The translations under genes were made by a program, and so were the position numbers. DNA of 64,000 bases from Polaromonas eurypsychrophila (lineage in GTDB: Bacteria; Pseudomonadota; Gammaproteobacteria; Burkholderiales; Burkholderiaceae_C): NCBI RefSeq assembly GCF_014641715.1, contig NZ_BMIG01000002.1, forward strand, positions 248,001 through 312,000, in the 5' to 3' direction. This document shows positions 55,550-63,775 of this stretch, in pieces (positions within the stretch are counted from its first letter, which is position 1; every line of letters starts with the position of its first letter). The notes under the pieces were generated by a model that worked only from the letters and a program-made list of their open reading frames with translations, did no database searches and was not told the DNA's origin.

Positions 55550-55590
55550 CCCATGTAAATCCTGGGCTGCACGCTATATTATTTGTAGCG
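55537..55590 (+). repeat. Short interspersed repeat, copy providing a stop codon
   Basis: GGCCTCTAGCCCATGTAAAT, then CTGGGCTGCACGCTATATTA and TTTGTAGC; same orientation as the copy at 8001. Its GGCCTCTAG part forms the last codons and stop of the metallophosphoesterase gene. Confidence 0.7.
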
Positions 55591-55618
55591 TTTTGACAGG
55601 TGCGACGGCTGTTGCTGC

Positions 55619-56281
55619 TCAAGTCGGCCGAGCGTTCAGGCCTTCAAAACAGGTGCGGACCACCAGCTCGACGAGTTCCTGATCACTGTGTAACCCGCTG
55701 GCCTTGAGGAACTCCAGCACCGGGTCGCAGGCCCGTGCGTACAAGGTGTAGAGCACCAGCAGCGCCGGAAGTGAGGAGTTCAGCGAGCCGTCTTGCTGGG
55801 CTTGTTCTATCCAGCCACCGAGCTGCTCGCTGACCTGCATCAAGCCGTCTACATAGGCCTTGTTGTTGACCAGCGTGGTGCGCAGGCTGGAGTTGTGGTG
55901 CGGCAGTGAAGGCATTTCACCCGCCAGTTGCAGCTGCATCATCCATCGCACCATGGCCTTGAGTTGGTCCAGCGGCCGGGCGTTGGCCGGTAAACCTGCC
56001 AAAAACGCCTGTGCGCGTCCCACGACACGCACCATGGCGGCGGCAGCCAGGTCTTCCTTGCTTGGAAAATGTTTGTAGAGGCTGGCCTTGGCGATGCCCA
56101 CTTCAGCGGCCACTTGGTCTACCGTCATCAGATCAAAGCCCTTTTCCGCCAGCAGGCGGTTGACGGCCTGCACGATGGCGTCCTCCCGCACAGCCAGCAT
56201 GTGCGCTTTGAAGGAGACTTTCAACGGCGGCTCGGCCGGGGCAACAGGCAAGGCAGGGGGGGTGAGGGTGCGGATAACCAT
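55619..56281 (-). CDS. TetR-family transcriptional regulator
   Basis: The 220-residue protein has a TetR helix-turn-helix (about 33-76, LMTVDQVAAEVGIAKASLYKHFPS) and a TetR-type C-terminal domain. ATG at 56281 is the first; an alternative ATG at 56200 would cut the Pro-rich start. It is divergent from a secreted protein gene; a dyad lies in between. Confidence 0.85.
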   Translation of the reverse strand: MVIRTLTPPALPVAPAEPPLKVSFKAHMLAVREDAIVQAVNRLLAEKGFDLMTVDQVAAEVGIAKASLYKHFPSKEDLAAAAMVRVVGRAQAFLAGLPANARPLDQLKAMVRWMMQLQLAGEMPSLPHHNSSLRTTLVNNKAYVDGLMQVSEQLGGWIEQAQQDGSLNSSLPALLVLYTLYARACDPVLEFLKASGLHSDQELVELVVRTCFEGLNARPT

Positions 56282-56351
56282 CTGGGAATTTTAGCCGCAG
56301 GCGTCTGAAAACAATGCCATTGATTAATTTCCAACTTTAAAGTCGTAACAC

Positions 56352-56363
56352 TACCGAACAGTA
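56352..56363. promoter_or_regulatory. Candidate operator for TetR at 55619
   Basis: TACCGAACAGTA is an inverted repeat with one mismatch, placed between the TetR gene and the divergent secreted-protein gene. Binding is inferred from position only. Confidence 0.4.
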
Positions 56364-56482
56364 ATACACGATTTGTTCCAACTCAGTGAGGTGCTTGTTT
56401 TTGCTTTGCATGTATCTTGCTTCAAGCCACTCCAGCGTCTGCCTGCCTGGTTGTCCTGGTTGGATGTGCGCGGAGGATGATC

Positions 56483-57034
56483 ATGAAAACCACCCTGAAC
56501 TCGACCTTGGCCTGGTTGCTGGCGGTTGCCACTGCCTTGGCGCTGGCGTGGGCCGCGCCCAATGAAGCCAGTGTCATGGGCAGGCTGCCGGCTTTCATGG
56601 CACGCACGCTGGATCGCCAGGCGGTCAGCGTGCCTGAGGGTTTGCCGGCTGAGCGCACGCTGGCCTTGATTGCCTTTAAAAGCACCCAGCAAGCGCATAT
56701 TGAAGGTTGGATTCAGGGCCTGAACCTCAAAGACGACCCATCGATCACCTGGTTGCGCATGCCAGTGCTCAACGATCCGGGCAACGCGGCTGGCCGCAGC
56801 GACATTGAAACCCGGCTGCTGCGCAAGTTCCCGGCCGATGCTGAACGCGCGCGGATGATGCCGGTGTTTACTGACCGCGACCACTTTGTCCGCTCCGCCG
56901 GTTTGAGCGGAACCGACCAGGTTTACGCCGTGGTCGTCAACCGCCAGGGCGAGGTTCTCGCAAGGGCTGAGGGCACGTTCGATGCCGACAAGGCACAGAG
57001 CCTGCGCGAGACCCTGAAGCAACGCGGCTTCTAG
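56483..57034 (+). CDS. Exported protein of unknown function, thioredoxin-like
   Basis: The 183-residue protein has a signal peptide (about 1-25) and then a domain with LIAFKSTQQAHIEGW and MMPVFTDRDHFVRSAGL and VYAVVVNRQGEVLARAEG, which could be a thioredoxin-like fold, but the cysteines of thioredoxins are absent. Ribosome binding site GGAGGATGATC is strong. Its stop codon is directly followed by a palindromic element. Confidence 0.7.
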   Translation: MKTTLNSTLAWLLAVATALALAWAAPNEASVMGRLPAFMARTLDRQAVSVPEGLPAERTLALIAFKSTQQAHIEGWIQGLNLKDDPSITWLRMPVLNDPGNAAGRSDIETRLLRKFPADAERARMMPVFTDRDHFVRSAGLSGTDQVYAVVVNRQGEVLARAEGTFDADKAQSLRETLKQRGF

Positions 57035-57120
57035 GAGCCTGGGCGGCAGAAGGAATGTCGGCTGCAAAGCGGCCGCGCCGGTCCATTTTTCGCTTCGACG
57101 CCTTCTGTCGCCCAGGCTCC
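57034..57120. repeat. 87-bp palindromic element after exported protein gene
   Basis: Arms of 20 bp with one mismatch (57034-57053, GGAGCCTGGGCGGCAGAAGG, and 57101-57120) flank a core with TGCAAAGCGGCCGCGCCGGTCC. The first base is the last base of the TAG stop. Ends and core resemble the element at 2985-3145, so these are two members of one family. Confidence 0.75.
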
Positions 57121-57167
57121 TGGGCCGGATCAGCGCCGCAGATAGCGCTGAACCTGTCCCCTGCCGA

Positions 57168-57776
57168 TCACTTCAGCAATCCTTCGTGCCGCATGGCTGC
57201 TTGGACTGCGGGCCGGGCCGTCATGCGTTCGCGAAAAGCGCTGATGTTGGCAAAACCGGTGATGTTCACCCCCACGCGCGGCGCCCAGTTGGTCACGGTG
57301 AACAGATAGGGGTCAGCGACGCTAAAGCTCTCGCCCATCAGGTAGGGCTTGCCGGCGAGCTGGCCGTCCACCCATGTCAGGCGCGACATCAGCTTGTCGA
57401 TCACCAGGGGTTTGTAGTCGGCCGGCGTGGCCGGATTGAACAGCGGGCTGAAACCCTTGTGCAATTCAGTGCCAATGAAGTTGAGCCAGGACTGTAGCTG
57501 CGCGCGGGCCACTGTGCCGTTGGGTGGCGCGAGCTTTTTGTCGGGCACCTGGTCGGCGATGTATTGAACAATGGCCGGGCCTTCAGCGATGCGGGTTCCG
57601 TCGTCAAGCTCCAGCAGCGGCACGTAACCGAGCGGGTTGATGGTGTAGTAGTCGGTGCCGTCGTCGAGCTGGTGGGTTTTGGTCGGCGCGGCCACATGCT
57701 GGAAAGTCAGGCCTGACTCATGCAGCGTGATGTGCGGAGACAGAGAGCAGGCGCCGGGAGAGTAATAGAGCTTCAT
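57168..57776 (-). CDS. Glutathione S-transferase (GstA/beta-class-like)
   Basis: The 202-residue protein starts MKLYYSPGACSLSPHI, with Ser/Cys in the place typical for bacterial beta-class GSTs, and has the INPLGYVPLLELDDGTRIAEGPAIVQYI glutathione-binding part and a helical C-terminal domain. It conjugates or reduces substrates with glutathione. Convergent with the exported protein gene. Confidence 0.92.
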   Translation of the reverse strand: MKLYYSPGACSLSPHITLHESGLTFQHVAAPTKTHQLDDGTDYYTINPLGYVPLLELDDGTRIAEGPAIVQYIADQVPDKKLAPPNGTVARAQLQSWLNFIGTELHKGFSPLFNPATPADYKPLVIDKLMSRLTWVDGQLAGKPYLMGESFSVADPYLFTVTNWAPRVGVNITGFANISAFRERMTARPAVQAAMRHEGLLK

Positions 57777-58082
57777 GGGTTTCCTTGGAGAGTGAGGGTG
57801 ATGGCGTTAACGGTGTTCGCAGGGGTCTGTCAATGCTAGCGCGGGCCGGCATTTTTTGCTGGCGGCGCAGGGGGCTGGTCTTGACCCGACCGGTTTTACA
57901 AGCCTAAGCAGCCTCCAGCCCATGTCAATCATGCGTGTACAGCTATCAAAACAGGAGTAAAGGCCGGCCATCTGGCCTTGTCCTACAGGGCCACGCGCGG
58001 GGCGCTGATTTGGACCCCGTGGAGCGCCGCCTACCATCACATTATTGTTTGTACGGGCGCCATGCGCCCCACCAGGAGAGTC
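57777..58082. other. Spacer between GST and DUF1328 genes
   Basis: The 306-bp divergent spacer contains a clear short interspersed repeat copy (57899-57957) and should hold promoters of both flanking genes; no other site is recognised. Confidence 0.4.
57899..57957 (+). repeat. Short interspersed repeat, clear copy
   Basis: CAAGCCTAAGCAGCCTCCAG, CCCATGTCAATCATGCGT and ACAGCTATCAAAACAGGAGT, same orientation as the copy at 8001. Confidence 0.7.
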
Positions 58083-58271
58083 ATGATGTTGAAGTACGCC
58101 ATTATCTTTGCAATTATTTCGCTGATTGCCGGAGCCATGGGCTTTGGCGGTATTGCGGCAGGTTCGGCGGGTATTGCGGAGATCCTGTTCGGCCTGTTCC
58201 TGATCCTGGCGGTGATTTTCGTGGTGTTGGCTGCGCTGGGCGTGGGCGCTGTGAAAAAGGCCCTCAAGTAA
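58083..58271 (+). CDS. DUF1328 small membrane protein (YtjA-like)
   Basis: The 62-residue protein has two hydrophobic stretches with a Gly-rich turn (MGFGGIAAGSAGIAEILFG), the DUF1328/YtjA pattern. Small inner-membrane protein of unknown function. ATG at 58083 follows AGGAGAGTC. It reads with the next two genes. Confidence 0.88.
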   Translation: MMLKYAIIFAIISLIAGAMGFGGIAAGSAGIAEILFGLFLILAVIFVVLAALGVGAVKKALK

Positions 58272-58565
58272 ATGCAGATCACGCTTGACTGGCCGCAGGG
58301 TGTGACGCTTCCAACTGACAAACGCGAGCCAGAAGCCGAATCGGGCACAGCCATGTCCCGGGCCAGCGCGCAGCGCGCCAGTGTGGCGCAACTGCTGCTG
58401 GTCGCTCGCCTGAAAGCGCGCAACCGCCGTGACCTTGCCGTGGACACGCTGGAGCGCGGCGCCCATGTGATCTGGGTGACCTGCAAGAGCTGGTTTTCCT
58501 CGGGCGGCTCATCCGCAAAAAATTCTGATTCCAACAAAGACACCGATGCACACCGCGACCATTGA
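58272..58565 (+). CDS. Hypothetical basic protein, 97 residues
   Basis: The frame begins with ATG right after the DUF1328 stop (TAAATG) and overlaps the transglutaminase start by 20 bp. The protein is charged and Arg-rich in the middle, with no known domain. It may be a real coupled gene or only an open frame. Confidence 0.45.
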   Translation: MQITLDWPQGVTLPTDKREPEAESGTAMSRASAQRASVAQLLLVARLKARNRRDLAVDTLERGAHVIWVTCKSWFSSGGSSAKNSDSNKDTDAHRDH

Positions 58566-59382
58566 CTGCCTGCTTGACTACGATGTGGCAAGCCCGACCC
58601 ATTTCCTCTTCAACATCGAGGCGGCTTTCCACGACAGCCACAAGGTACTCGAAGAACGTCTGAGCGTGACGCCCAGCGTCAAGGTTCGGCATTTCTGCGA
58701 CGAACGCAATGGCAACCGGTTTTTCCGGCTGGACGCGCCGCGTGGCCTGCTGTCTGTCAACTACCACGCACGGGTCGAGTTGCACCATGCGCCGGTGCCG
58801 CTGTACCTGGACGAGGTGCCGGTGACGGCGGTGCCTGACGACGCGATGCGTTTCCTGATGCCGAGCCGGTATTGCGAGTCCGACATCATGAGCCGCGCGG
58901 CGCAACAGCTGTTCGGCCACCTGCCGCTGGGCTTGTCTCGTGTACGTGCCATCGAAAGCTGGATTCATGACTCCATCCACTACCTGCCGGGTTTCAGCAA
59001 CTCAACCACGACGGCGCAGGAAGTGTTTGTGCAACGCGCTGGCGTCTGCCGCGATTTTGCGCACTTGGGCATCACCTTGTGCCGCGCATTGAACATTCCG
59101 GCGCGACTGGTGGTGGGTTATGTGTATTTCGATGAACCGCCGCAGGATTTCCACGCCGTCTTCGAGGCCTGGCTGGACGGGCGCTGGGTGATGTTTGACG
59201 CCACGCGTATGGCGCCCATTGACCGTTTGGTGCGTATAGGCACGGGCCGTGATGCCAAGGACGTGGCCTTCGCCACGATTTTTGGCGGCGTCACCATGCT
59301 GCGCAAGGAACTCACTATCGACCAGGGCGACATCCGTCCCGGTGAGGCCTTTTCCTCGCAGCCAGCCGTGCTTACGGCCTGA
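58546..59382 (+). CDS. Transglutaminase-like cysteine protease
   Basis: The 278-residue protein has a beta-rich N-terminal part and a transglutaminase core with GVCRDFAHLG (catalytic Cys), FHAVFEAWLDGRW (His) and FDATRMAP (Asp). These proteins usually act as peptidases or amidases. Cytoplasmic by absence of a signal peptide. It follows DUF1328 and the 97-residue frame and converges with a small peptide gene. Confidence 0.88.
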   Translation: MHTATIDCLLDYDVASPTHFLFNIEAAFHDSHKVLEERLSVTPSVKVRHFCDERNGNRFFRLDAPRGLLSVNYHARVELHHAPVPLYLDEVPVTAVPDDAMRFLMPSRYCESDIMSRAAQQLFGHLPLGLSRVRAIESWIHDSIHYLPGFSNSTTTAQEVFVQRAGVCRDFAHLGITLCRALNIPARLVVGYVYFDEPPQDFHAVFEAWLDGRWVMFDATRMAPIDRLVRIGTGRDAKDVAFATIFGGVTMLRKELTIDQGDIRPGEAFSSQPAVLTA

Positions 59383-59539
59383 TTACCGGGCCGGTACGGC
59401 GCAGCACCAGCAAGCCGAACAAGGTTGCGGTGATGTACATGCTGACTGAATAAATCGCCGCCGGCAGCGCGAGCTGGAAGTTGTCCAGTACCGCCAGCAC
59501 CACCACGAGCAGTTGGGTGACCAGCAGGTTGCTGTTCAC
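59372..59539 (-). CDS. 55-residue membrane peptide coupled to class II aldolase
   Basis: A frame starts at GTG overlapping the aldolase stop (GTGA) and encodes two hydrophobic stretches (LLVTQLLVVVLAVLD and YSVSMYITATLFGLLVLRR). It ends in the convergent transglutaminase gene with an 11-bp overlap. The coupling and hydrophobic pattern support a real small membrane protein; it could also be the end of a longer lost gene. Confidence 0.45.
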   Translation of the reverse strand: MNSNLLVTQLLVVVLAVLDNFQLALPAAIYSVSMYITATLFGLLVLRRTGPVIRP

Positions 59540-60306
59540 GCGCTGTAACCGAGATCCAGCCGGTCCAGCTTGCGGATCAGCGAGGGCCAGACAAAGGCGC
59601 CGCCCAGGCCGCCGGTCTGCACCCGCATGGCCTCGGCCACCCCCTTGACTATAAGCGGATTCACTGCAATCAATTCCCCGCCGGCCTGCGCATCGAGCTG
59701 GATGCGACAGGTGTTTTCAAACGTATACATGCTGAGGAAGGCATCGGCCACGGTCTTGCCGACCACCAGCAGGCCGTGGTTGCGCAGCATCAAAAAGTTG
59801 GCTGTGCCGAGGTCGGCTTGCAGGCGCGGTTTCTCGTCGTCACGGAAGGCCACGCCTTCATAGTCGTGATAAGCCAGCGAGCCCAGCACAAAAGTTGATT
59901 GCTGGCTGATAGCCAACACGCCGCATTTCTGCGCACTGACGGCGACGCCGGCGCGGGTGTGCGTATGCATCACGCAGCCGGCGTCCGCGCGCGCCTCGTG
60001 CACCGCGCTGTGGATCACAAAGCCAGCCGGGTTCACCGGGAAGGGTGAGTCAATCACCTTGTTGCACTTCTCGTCGACCTTGACCAGGCTGGAGGCGGTG
60101 ATCTCGTCGAACATCAGGCCATAGGGATTGATCAGGAAGTGATGCGCGCCGGCGCCGCTGACCGACTCGGGCAGCTTGGCGCTGATGTGGGTGAACACCA
60201 GGTCGCTCCAGCCGTACAGCGCGGCGAGCCGGTAACAGGCGGCGAGCTCGCAGCGCAAATGCCACTCTTCAGCGCTGACGACTTCTTTGAGGGAAGGGAT
60301 GTGCAT
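59536..60306 (-). CDS. Class II aldolase/adducin-family protein
   Basis: The 256-residue protein has the class II aldolase metal site: VMHTHTRAGVAVS (His pair) and NHGLLVVGKTVADAF, with the upstream FLINPYGLMFDEITAS. Family members act as sugar-phosphate aldolases, epimerases or decarboxylases with a divalent metal. No sugar pathway genes adjoin. A small membrane peptide gene is coupled to its stop. Confidence 0.88.
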   Translation of the reverse strand: MHIPSLKEVVSAEEWHLRCELAACYRLAALYGWSDLVFTHISAKLPESVSGAGAHHFLINPYGLMFDEITASSLVKVDEKCNKVIDSPFPVNPAGFVIHSAVHEARADAGCVMHTHTRAGVAVSAQKCGVLAISQQSTFVLGSLAYHDYEGVAFRDDEKPRLQADLGTANFLMLRNHGLLVVGKTVADAFLSMYTFENTCRIQLDAQAGGELIAVNPLIVKGVAEAMRVQTGGLGGAFVWPSLIRKLDRLDLGYSA

Positions 60307-60341
60307 GTGGGTGTCTTCGTAGGATAGGGCAGGATATTGTG

Positions 60342-60400
60342 CGCTATCAAATTGCTAGCTGTTGACGCCAGTGGGACAGGGGCTGCAGCCCAAATCAATG
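60342..60400 (-). repeat. Short interspersed repeat, copy before aldolase
   Basis: GCTATCAAATTGCTAGCTGT then GGACAGGGGCTGCAGCCCAA, reverse orientation, between the aldolase start and the AraC gene stop. Confidence 0.6.
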
Positions 60401-61360
60401 CTGAAGCGGCCCCGCTGCGGCCTGCCGGAAGGCGCTGGGGCTTTGCCCGGTGTGCTCGCGGAACACGCGGCTGAAGTGCGAAAGGTTGTTGAAACCCCAG
60501 GACAGCGCGATGCCGGTGATGGCGCGCGACTGAGGCCCGGTTTGCTGGATCTCGCGAATGCAGGCTTGCAGCCGCAGCCGCAGGATATAGCTGGCCAGGG
60601 TGTCGTCTTCCCCCGCAAAGGCGTTGTGCAGATGGCGCTTGCTGCAATTGAGCGCCAGTGCGATCTGCTCGATGGACAGCGCCGGATCCCGCAGGTTGGT
60701 CGCGACGTAGGCGCGGATGCGGTCTTTCAGCGCTTCGCGCTGAGTCAGCGCAGTGCTTTGTCCGGCTAACTCGATCAGCGACAACCGTACCAGTTGTGCA
60801 ATCAACTCGCCCGCGCCCTGAGCGGCGGCGGCGCTCATGTTGGGCAGCTCCTGGTAGGTGCTGCGCATGGTTGTCAGCGCGACGCGCGAGATGCCGCTCG
60901 CGCCGCCGACGTGGCGCGCCATCAAGGACTCGAGCTGCAGGCCGCGCTCGACGATCAACGCCTTGGGCAGCATCACGATCAGGTGCTCGACCCGTTCTGG
61001 GTTCTCGACCGCGTAACAGCCGGTAGTGTCGTAAATGGTCCAGCCACCGGGGCTGACCCAGGCCTGGCGGCCCATTTGTTCGACGCCAGCGCGGCCGTGC
61101 ATGGGTGCGACGATCTTTAGGTAGCCGGCATCGCTGGCACGCACCATGCCTGCAGTGCGCACGACGCGGTGGCGGTTCGCCTCGAGCCTGGTCAGGATCA
61201 CATCGCCAGCATGGGCCGACGCCATGTGGCCATCGAATTCGGTGTCGCCGTAGAGGTCAGCCTCCAGACCGCCGAAGTGTTTCCAGACCCACTCGCGCCA
61301 GACCGGCGCGCGTTCACGCGGGGCGACATTGTCGGTGGATACCAGGGTGGCCGCTGTCAT
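60395..61360 (-). CDS. AraC-family transcriptional regulator
   Basis: The 321-residue protein has an N-terminal AraC-binding-like domain and a C-terminal double helix-turn-helix (SIEQIALALNCSKRHLHNAF and ITGIALSWGFNNLSHFSRVFREHTGQSPSAFRQ). The start at 61360 follows GGAGACATGC. It is divergent from the ABC transporter operon and probably controls it or the aldolase. Confidence 0.9.
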   Translation of the reverse strand: MTAATLVSTDNVAPRERAPVWREWVWKHFGGLEADLYGDTEFDGHMASAHAGDVILTRLEANRHRVVRTAGMVRASDAGYLKIVAPMHGRAGVEQMGRQAWVSPGGWTIYDTTGCYAVENPERVEHLIVMLPKALIVERGLQLESLMARHVGGASGISRVALTTMRSTYQELPNMSAAAAQGAGELIAQLVRLSLIELAGQSTALTQREALKDRIRAYVATNLRDPALSIEQIALALNCSKRHLHNAFAGEDDTLASYILRLRLQACIREIQQTGPQSRAITGIALSWGFNNLSHFSRVFREHTGQSPSAFRQAAAGPLQH

Positions 61361-61452
61361 GCATGTCTCCGGTGGAAGGGCGCTGAACAGGCCTTGGGCC
61401 CTCATTAAAGATTATGGGTGTTGAGGCTTGTTCTGGCGCACCGTGGGGTCAA

Positions 61453-61462
61453 GGGTTAACCC
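61453..61462. promoter_or_regulatory. Palindrome in the AraC-transporter spacer
   Basis: GGGTTAACCC is a perfect 10-bp palindrome, inside a larger GGGGT...ACCCC inverted pattern (61445-61463), in the spacer between the AraC gene and the transporter. It could be a regulator site; binding is not shown. Confidence 0.35.
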
Positions 61463-61580
61463 CAGTCGCTGTGCGCTGGCCGACAACTGCTTTGTGCGCG
61501 CTCAGCAAAGTGCGGCGCGGGATCCCTGCTTATCATCCGTCTTCCGCTGCCCGCCGGGCGCGTACAACGAGGAGACATCC

Positions 61581-62780
61581 ATGGTCCAGCCATCCAGACG
61601 CACATTGATCCAGGGCGCCGCCGCTGCCGTCGGCGCGGCCGCTTTTGCACCGCAACTGTTTGCACAGGCCGCGCCCGTGCGTGTCGGTTACGCCATCGCG
61701 CGCACCGGCCCGTGGACCGGCGGCGCGCAGGTCAGCCAGGAGCCCAACTATCTGCTGTGGGCCGAGCAACAAAACGCGGCAGGCGGTATGGATGTCAAGG
61801 GCACAAAACGCCCGATTGAGCTGATCAGCTCCGACGACCGCAGCGACATCGAGACCTGCGTGCGTTCGTACGAAAAACTGATGGGCAGCGACAAGGTTGA
61901 CCTGATCCTGCCGCCCTGGGGCAGCAATGCCAACTTCGCGATTGCGCCGCTGGCCAACCGCATGGGTTACCCGGTGCTGGCGCCCACCGCGCTGTCGCGA
62001 AAGTTGGTCGAGCTCAAGCTGCCCAACTTCTTCCTGCTGCTGCAGCAGCCCGACCGCATGGTCGGCGCGCTGGTCGACATGCTGGTGGCCAACGGCGTGA
62101 AAAGCGTCGCTGTCATTTATGTGGACGATTTGTTCGGACTGGAAAACTTCTCCGCACTGCGCACGGCGCTGCGCGGCACCGCCATCCAGGTGCTGGAAGA
62201 AAAAAGCTATCCCGGTGACATCAAGGACCTGTCGCCGGTGCTGCGCTCCATCAAGGACAAGAATCCCGATGCCTTCATCGGCCTGAGCTACCCGCCCGAC
62301 ACCATTCTGGCGAGCAAGCAGTCCAAGGAAATCGGCTTCAATCCCAAGTATTACTACGCCTCGGTCGGCACCGCCTTTCAGCTTTACCGCAACGTGATGA
62401 CGCCGGCCGGTGCCGAAGGCGTGCTCGGCATGGGCTCATGGAACAGCAAGACCAGCCCCGCTGCCAAGGCCTACTTCGATGCACACACCAAGAAGTTCGC
62501 CGGCAAGGAACCCGATCGCTGGGCCAGTGGCGCCTGCTGGGCCGGGCTGGAAATCCTGACGGCCGCCGTCAAGCAGGCCGGGCTGGACCGCAAGGCGATC
62601 CGCGACTATGTGGCCGGTACCACACACAAGACCATCATCGGCGACGTCAAGTTCACTGGCAGCGAAAACACCGCCACGGCGGGCAGCGTGAGCCAGTGGC
62701 AAAACGGTGAGTTCGAGGTGGTGTGGCCGCTGAAAATGGCCACCGCCAAGCTCAACCCGGTCAAGCCGGCCTGGAAATAA
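61581..62780 (+). CDS. Branched-chain amino acid ABC transporter substrate-binding protein
   Basis: The 399-residue protein has a Tat-like or Sec signal with SRRTLIQG near the start and the HAAT family type I periplasmic-binding fold (GYAIARTGPWTGGAQVSQ, and later LPPWGSNANFAIAPLANRMGYPVLAP). It should bind an amino acid or other small organic substrate in the periplasm. ATG at 61581 follows GAGGAGACATCC. Confidence 0.9.
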   Translation: MVQPSRRTLIQGAAAAVGAAAFAPQLFAQAAPVRVGYAIARTGPWTGGAQVSQEPNYLLWAEQQNAAGGMDVKGTKRPIELISSDDRSDIETCVRSYEKLMGSDKVDLILPPWGSNANFAIAPLANRMGYPVLAPTALSRKLVELKLPNFFLLLQQPDRMVGALVDMLVANGVKSVAVIYVDDLFGLENFSALRTALRGTAIQVLEEKSYPGDIKDLSPVLRSIKDKNPDAFIGLSYPPDTILASKQSKEIGFNPKYYYASVGTAFQLYRNVMTPAGAEGVLGMGSWNSKTSPAAKAYFDAHTKKFAGKEPDRWASGACWAGLEILTAAVKQAGLDRKAIRDYVAGTTHKTIIGDVKFTGSENTATAGSVSQWQNGEFEVVWPLKMATAKLNPVKPAWK

Positions 62781-62787
62781 TCTTCCG

Positions 62788-62881
62788 AAAACTGTCATTG
62801 CGGGCCTGACCCGCAATCCATGCCCTGTTCACTGCGGTGGTCAGGGCGCCTTCGGATGCCGGTCACGACCGGCATGACAAG
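62788..62881 (+). repeat. GTCAT-type palindromic repeat, copy after substrate-binding gene
   Basis: TGTCATTGCGGGCCTGACCC with GCAATCCATG, then GATGCCGGTCACGACCGGCATGACA; the two ends pair as inverted repeats. Same type as at 39259 and at the ends of the large dispersed repeats. Confidence 0.65.
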
Positions 62882-62892
62882 CCTTCCCCACC

Positions 62893-63768
62893 ATGTCACT
62901 TTTTTCCTGGTTTGAATTGATCGCCTCCGGGCTGATCACCGGCGGCATCTATGCGTTGGTCGCGCTCGGCCTGAATCTGCAGTACGGGCTGATGCGCATC
63001 CTCAATATCGCGCATGGCGAGTTCCTGATGCTGGGCGCCTACCTGACCTGGATGGCGCACACCACGCTGGGCATCTCGCCGCTGCTGATGGTGCCGGTGT
63101 CCTTTCTGCTGCTGATGGCGCTGGGTCTGGTGATCCACAAGCTGTGTTTCCGGCGCCTGACCGTGACTTCACCGAATCTCGACATCTTCGAAGCGCGTGG
63201 CCTGATGGTGGCTTTTGGCCTGATGTTCCTGGTGCAGAACTTTGCTTCCTTCATGTGGGGCGGCGACTTGCGCGGTTATGACTACCTGGCCGAGCCGGTG
63301 AAGATTGGTGAGGCGCAATTTGCCGGCAACAAGCTGCTGGTGTTCGGCCTGGCGCTGCTGTTTTCCGGCGCGCTGATCGCCTTGCTGCGTTTCACCTTGC
63401 TCGGCAAGGGTGTGCGCGCGCTGATGCAGTCGCCGACCGGTGCGCAACTGGTTGGTATCGACACCCAGCGCCTGCACCCGCTGATGTTCGGCATCGGCCT
63501 GGGCTTGTCGGGCGTGGCCGGTTGCCTCTTGTCCATGGCCTACACCATCACGCCGTCCATGGGTGAGCCTTACACCGTCACCGCTCTGATCGTGATAACC
63601 CTGGGTGGCTTCGGCAGCATGAGCGGCGCGCTGGCCGGCGGTCTGCTGCTTGGCGTGGTGGAAGCGCTGGGCATGCATTTCACCAATCCTTCGTTGAAGG
63701 CGCTGCTGTCGTACAGCGTGTTTATTGCGGTGTTGCTGTTGCGCCCGCGCGGCCTGTTTGCGAAGTAA
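62893..63768 (+). CDS. livH: Branched-chain amino acid ABC transporter permease (LivH type)
   Basis: The 291-residue protein has eight or so hydrophobic segments and the LivH hallmarks GLITGGIYALVALGLNLQYGLMRILNIAHGEFLMLGAY near the start and a late GGFGSMSGALAGGLLLGVVE. It forms the channel of the ABC transporter with LivM. It reads after the substrate-binding gene. Confidence 0.93.
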   Translation: MSLFSWFELIASGLITGGIYALVALGLNLQYGLMRILNIAHGEFLMLGAYLTWMAHTTLGISPLLMVPVSFLLLMALGLVIHKLCFRRLTVTSPNLDIFEARGLMVAFGLMFLVQNFASFMWGGDLRGYDYLAEPVKIGEAQFAGNKLLVFGLALLFSGALIALLRFTLLGKGVRALMQSPTGAQLVGIDTQRLHPLMFGIGLGLSGVAGCLLSMAYTITPSMGEPYTVTALIVITLGGFGSMSGALAGGLLLGVVEALGMHFTNPSLKALLSYSVFIAVLLLRPRGLFAK

Positions 63769-63775
63769 GAAAAGA

